From: Craterostigma plantagineum
Taxonomy: Eukaryota > Streptophyta > Magnoliopsida > Lamiales > Linderniaceae
DNA length: 64,000 nt
NCBI GenBank assembly: GCA_027422505.1
Contig: JAPQWV010000001.1
Location: forward strand, 7,750,001-7,814,000
Direction of reading: 5' to 3'
Below the pieces are notes generated by a model. That model searched no databases, was not told the DNA's origin, and saw only the letters and a program-made list of their open reading frames with translations. This document shows positions 60,128-64,000 of this stretch, piece after piece; positions within the stretch are counted from its first letter, which is position 1, and every line of letters begins with the position of its first letter. Made by a program: the position numbers and the translations under genes.

Positions 60128-61274
60128 GACCATCTCCAACCGATAAACGCATTCTCAAACTCAAACGCATACTCAAATTAAAAATGCAGTAATTCTTCTC
60201 CAACCGATCAACTCATTTTCAAACTCAATAGACTGTTTTGTAATATTCACTTCCACACCAATTTTTACAAATTTCAATACTACCCACATAATTTACAATT
60301 TTACGAATTTAGATACAAGTATTATTAGATTCCGGAAAAAATTAATAAAGTTAATAATAAAAAATTTATTTATACATATAAAAGCACTGATAAATGTTTA
60401 TTAAAAACATGACAACTACAATATATTGTAAATTGTTCTTATAGTCTTTCTGATAACAATTTTGTTCTCAATTTGGCTTCAAAAAGATTTTTACTATACA
60501 ATAATATTCCGAATAATGAAAAAATCCGATAAAAAAAAGAACAAAAAAATAAATCAACAGCTCATGGCTGCTCTTTCCCATACCCATACGCCATCAGCCA
60601 GAAAGAATTCTACAGCTCATCAATGGTCTCTTTCCCAAAATACCCCTTTCTTCTTGACACATACACACAACTTTTTCTTGACCGTGCTTTTCAGACCAAA
60701 TATTTTATGGCTGTGGTTGAGAGTGTTGAGATCTAAAAATTCTCACACAAATTGAGAGCTTTCTAATAATTTTCCGACTTCGAAGCTTCAAAACCTAACA
60801 ATCTTTCGATAATCGTCAAGAAAAATCGATCGGAAACATGCAGAAGAACAGCGGATTAACGCAGTACCACTCAGCTCAGCTCCTCTTCAACAGCTTACTG
60901 GAAGATCCAAGGGCGGCTGAACCCTAGCTACAAGTGTGGAACCTTCGAGATCGTTGCCGCGAAGATAGTGAGTTTCGATTTTTGGTCTGCTTTGATGCTT
61001 TGCAGCTATCCATATCGGCACCTTCGAGATTGTTGCCGCGAAGATAGTGAGTTTCGATTATTTAGTCTGCTTGGGTTTAATTTAATAGAATTATTTACTA
61101 AGAGGTCACTTTGTAATATCTAAAAAGAAATGCGTTTGGACCAAATGTAAAACGCAAAGATGCGTTGGAAGGAGAGAGAAATTGGGATAATCCCATTTTG
61201 GGTATGCGAATGGGTGTCCGCTGGAGCAAAGTTCTGTGTTTGCGTTCTAAAATGGGGATCCGTTGGAGTTGCTC
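60128..61274. mobile_element. PIF/Harbinger-type MITE with TAA target-site duplication
   Basis: TAA flanks the element at 60125-60127 and 61275-61277. The left end GACCATCTCCAACCGATAAACGC and the right end reversed (GAGCAACTCCAACGGATCCCC) form the inverted repeat. The 3 bp TAA duplication and GAGCAnCTCCAAC termini are typical of PIF/Harbinger MITEs. At 1147 bp it is long for a MITE. Its interior includes non-AT-rich sequence with an ATG at 60838 and two copies of CCTTCGAGAT(C/T)GTTGCCGC followed by a donor-like GTGAGT (about 60941 and 61021). It may hold a captured host fragment. Confidence 0.8.
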
Positions 61275-61294
61275 TAAAGGGCAGATGAGTGGTT

Positions 61295-61520
61295 TGTAGT
61301 CGAAGTAGTTGTGTAGTGGGACGTGATGTAATAGATATTGGGTTCAAATCCAAAACAAATATTATATTATATTAAGGTGGTCGGACGCAACAGACCCATG
61401 GCCTCTTCTATATAGTAGTGATGTAATAGATATTGAGTTCAAATCCAAAACAAATTATATATATATATATATATAAAGGTGGTCGAACGCAACAGACCCA
61501 GGGCCTCTTCTATATAGTAG
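61295..61520. repeat. Tandem duplication of about 100 bp with SINE-like boxes and TA runs
   Basis: The segment GTGATGTAATAGATATTG(G/A)G through CTCTTCTATATAGTAG occurs twice (about 61323-61410 and 61411-61520), separated only by a different TA run length. The first unit includes an A box-like GTAGTTGTGTAGTGGG and a B box GGGTTCAAATCC, suggesting a tRNA-derived SINE head. The second unit retains only GAGTTCAAATCC. Confidence 0.6.
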
Positions 61521-62080
61521 TCTCTGCGCTATATAGCACGGGACCCGTGTTATATATATATATATATATATGGGTCCCTGCTATATAGAAGGGCCCCCTG
61601 TCCCTCCTGCACAACATCGATCTCACACGGCTCCTAACTCCTAAGTGGTATAAGAAAGAGGTCCCCTACCACACAGCACATAAACCATGATACATCGGCG
61701 ATCTCCTACAGCGCGGGACTCCTATTGTTTGCTCGTTCGTCCGGTATTCATCATTTAATTTCGCGAAAATACGGTCGACCCCAATAATTTGGGTATTTTT
61801 TACTACGCCATTAGATTCGAAATTATGTGTCAATTGTTAACTCCCAAACCGTAAGTGGTTTAATGCATGTGGTATGAAAGACATCGAAACAAGTAGAAAT
61901 TCAGATGTTCGTGAATTGATCCAGATGTTCGTGGATTTAGGTGATGAACAACTGTTACTAAATTAAAAACATTTGTTACTATGTCTTGCTTTAACGATAC
62001 TACCTGAGTATAGTTTGACAAATTGTGGTATATAGATAATAAATTGGTATTATTACTGTGTAACGACTAACCGTTATTTG
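61521..62080. other. Intergenic with a TA-rich palindrome
   Basis: CTATATAGCACGGGACCC, then a (TA)n run, then GGGTCCCTGCTATATAG (about 61530-61590) form an imperfect hairpin. Past 61600 nothing is recognised. Confidence 0.45.
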
Positions 62081-64000
62081 TGTTGGGAAACCCCGGGTGA
62101 CTCGAGACCTTGCCCCGAACGCAGCGGAATTTAAAATTTTTCCCGGGTTCCCCATATGGTTTCCCAGAATACTCGGTTAAATAAAGAAAAACGCATGTAA
62201 ACACGTATAAGGTATAAGGATCTTACCCTCGTCGCGAAGATCCTTAGCTCCCGTAGCTCACGAACTGTGCCGAAGAGAGTCACGCCGACCCCGTGACGTG
62301 CCACAAACCAACACTACCCCAAGGATGGCTAGAGATGGTGTGGAGTGTTGTGTAGAGATGTATATGTATGTGTATGATTTCTAAAACTCACAAACACTTA
62401 GGGATTTCTCAAAGATCACCCTAAATGCTCTCACTTCTCTCTAAAACTCAAAGATAGAGTGGGAAAGAGTTTAGTTCAAGTTATGGACGAAATTCTCTAA
62501 GAAAATATATTAAAAATCCATTTCCAAACCAAGAAAATGACTTTTAACTTAATCCAAATGAGATAATGTCCTACATGACTCAAAAGGTGTTAGATTCCCT
62601 TTTATTATGTCACTAAATGACCTAATAATGTCCCATATGTCTAACATAAGAACAAGGAATGAATTTGGACTTGATTTGGATTAAATTTGGCCAAACCGAC
62701 GCTCGTCACGGCCTGAAACAAGCCTATTCACGGCCGTGACAACACCCTTCACGGCCTGGGTCATAATGGTCACGGCCGTGACCATGCCGAGGCCAAAACT
62801 CAGCCTCTGCCGATCGTCACGGCCACTTGCAAGGTTGTCACGGCCGTGACAGCCCTGACAGCTTTGCGGCAGTTTCGTATTTCGATCCGATCGAGGGGTA
62901 AACGATGTCCGATTAACCTGAAATTTTAACCATAGTTAAAAGACCCATCAATCTTGATTCTGACCAAAGGGATTCTCAATCCGGGGTCTAGATTGTGAGA
63001 TATGAATTTTTGAAACTACTGCTACTTTGCAGACGGGCTTCACGAACGTGACAAGCCTTGCTCGTCATTGTGAACCCTATTTACACTTCAACTATTACCA
63101 TTTTCGTTCCGTAAATTTCCGTCCATGTAAATATAGTTTCTAAAACATATTTAACATTTTTATTAACGTCTCTAAGATCGTTAAAACATTTACATCTCAT
63201 ATTAGTTAGGCACTATCACAGTGATCATTTTTAAGCCCGACTCTCTTGGTTCGTCTCAACCCGGCAAGGGAGGAATCCAAGAATTTGATAAGCGCCTAGC
63301 CAATCCCGCGGTACCAAATAGATCCCGTGTTGAGTACGATCTTCGATCTACGAACCGACTATAGATTATTGTCGTACGTATAGACCCTTCACAAATGTCC
63401 CGATCGAGTGAGAGTCATGGTTACGTCAAACTCACTAGACTCGACTCTATGACTAATTCGTGACTGGCGAAATTACTAACTGCCCTTACGTCCCACGTAA
63501 GTCAGTTTATAGCTTCGGCCGAAGACTTCGTAATTTCCCGTCCCCGAATATGCATAGGACATATATCTCAGTTACCAACGAGATAGTGAATCCCTAACGT
63601 TAGTCTAAGCACGGCAGTTACCCTTTATTGTCAAGACCGCATGTCGCCGCCGACCCATGTTCGTCCCCGAACAAGGTGGGCCTAGCAAACTAGTGACATG
63701 TCAAGACCCCAAAGTCAACTCCGTCAAAAACCCTTCGGTCTAAGGTCCACGCACACTACTATAGTCAATCGATCGATCATTGACGCTACCCAGAATAACG
63801 ATAAGGCCCATGTGATCGTCGATTGCGAGTCGTGTCCAAGTACAAGTTAATCCCCTGATTCAACTTATACCAATGTTACGACCTCCCGCTTCCCAAGCAA
63901 ATGATTGGCACAACCATATAAGAGTCGTTAACAAATAAGTCGTAATTGACGCTCAGTCACCCTACTAAGGTCTAAGACTTATGGACTAATTTAATATCAG
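62081..64000. mobile_element. End of a long LTR element, non-coding, open at the window end
   Basis: The sequence changes character at TGTTGGGAAACCCCGGGTGA (62081), a typical TG-type LTR end, and continues without any gene to 64000. The style (long, GC-balanced, gene-free, with TCACGGCC words) suggests the LTR or internal part of a large non-coding LTR element (LARD-like). The other end lies outside the window, so neither length nor target duplication can be checked. Confidence 0.5.
62704..62865. repeat. Clustered TCACGGCCGTGA palindromes
   Basis: The perfect 12 bp palindrome occurs at 62728-62739, 62770-62781 and 62838-62849. Half-site TCACGGCC words occur near 62705, 62749 and 62817. Spacing between half or full sites is about 20-35 bp. 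Such clustering inside a presumed LTR resembles a protein-binding array; its function is unknown. Confidence 0.7.

Overview
The window is plant nuclear DNA, almost certainly from a core eudicot. The evidence is spliced genes with GT-AG introns whose proteins match plant families (CYP81 cytochrome P450, PTEN2 phosphatase, IRX14 xylan glycosyltransferase, NAPRT, GLR channel), a plant L1 LINE with a terminal RNase H domain, a Mutator-like element carrying a plant mobile domain (PMD), and many MITEs and LTRs. No bacterial, organellar or viral gene clusters, CRISPR arrays or rRNA genes were seen. I cannot name the species from sequence alone.

Layout. (1) 1-13.86 kb is a gene-free tandem segmental duplication (copy A 1-7556, copy B 8005-13859). 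It is built from satellite-like repeats and one LTR insertion. That insertion is a partial element in copy A and a solo LTR in copy B, with the same CACCA target-site duplication. (2) 14.06-19.05 kb is a degenerate Mutator-like element with PMD and transposase sequences. A 1.45 kb foldback MULE with its own 9 bp target-site duplication is nested in it. (3) 19.1-21.7 kb is a decayed Lys/Glu-rich coding-like region ending at a possible 3' LTR. (4) 22.5-26.4 kb is a glutamate-receptor-like (GLR) pseudogene on the minus strand. (5) 27.37-33.60 kb is a full-length but inactivated L1 LINE on the minus strand with a perfect 17 bp target-site duplication. (6) 33.6-38.0 kb is intergenic with MITEs and a SINE.

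(7) 38.0-62 kb is the gene-bearing half. It holds an intact CYP81-like P450 (+) with a solo LTR in its intron, PTEN2 (-), IRX14 (-), a small conserved unnamed gene with one apparent frameshift (+), and NAPRT (+). I assembled every exon of the P450, PTEN2, IRX14 and NAPRT from splice signals; total lengths are multiples of three and all four frames are open. (8) 62.08-64.0 kb looks like one end of a long non-coding LTR element that leaves the window.

The genes do not form an operon-like system. They belong to specialised metabolism (P450), phosphoinositide signalling (PTEN2), secondary-wall xylan synthesis (IRX14) and NAD salvage (NAPRT). The proximity of IRX14 and NAPRT, with a CYP81 gene nearby, recalls Arabidopsis chromosome 4 (IRX14 = At4g36890, NAPRT1 = At4g36940, CYP81 cluster near At4g373xx), so this is probably a conserved syntenic block. 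The most informative features are transposon insertions with intact target-site duplications, which let the order of events be read directly.
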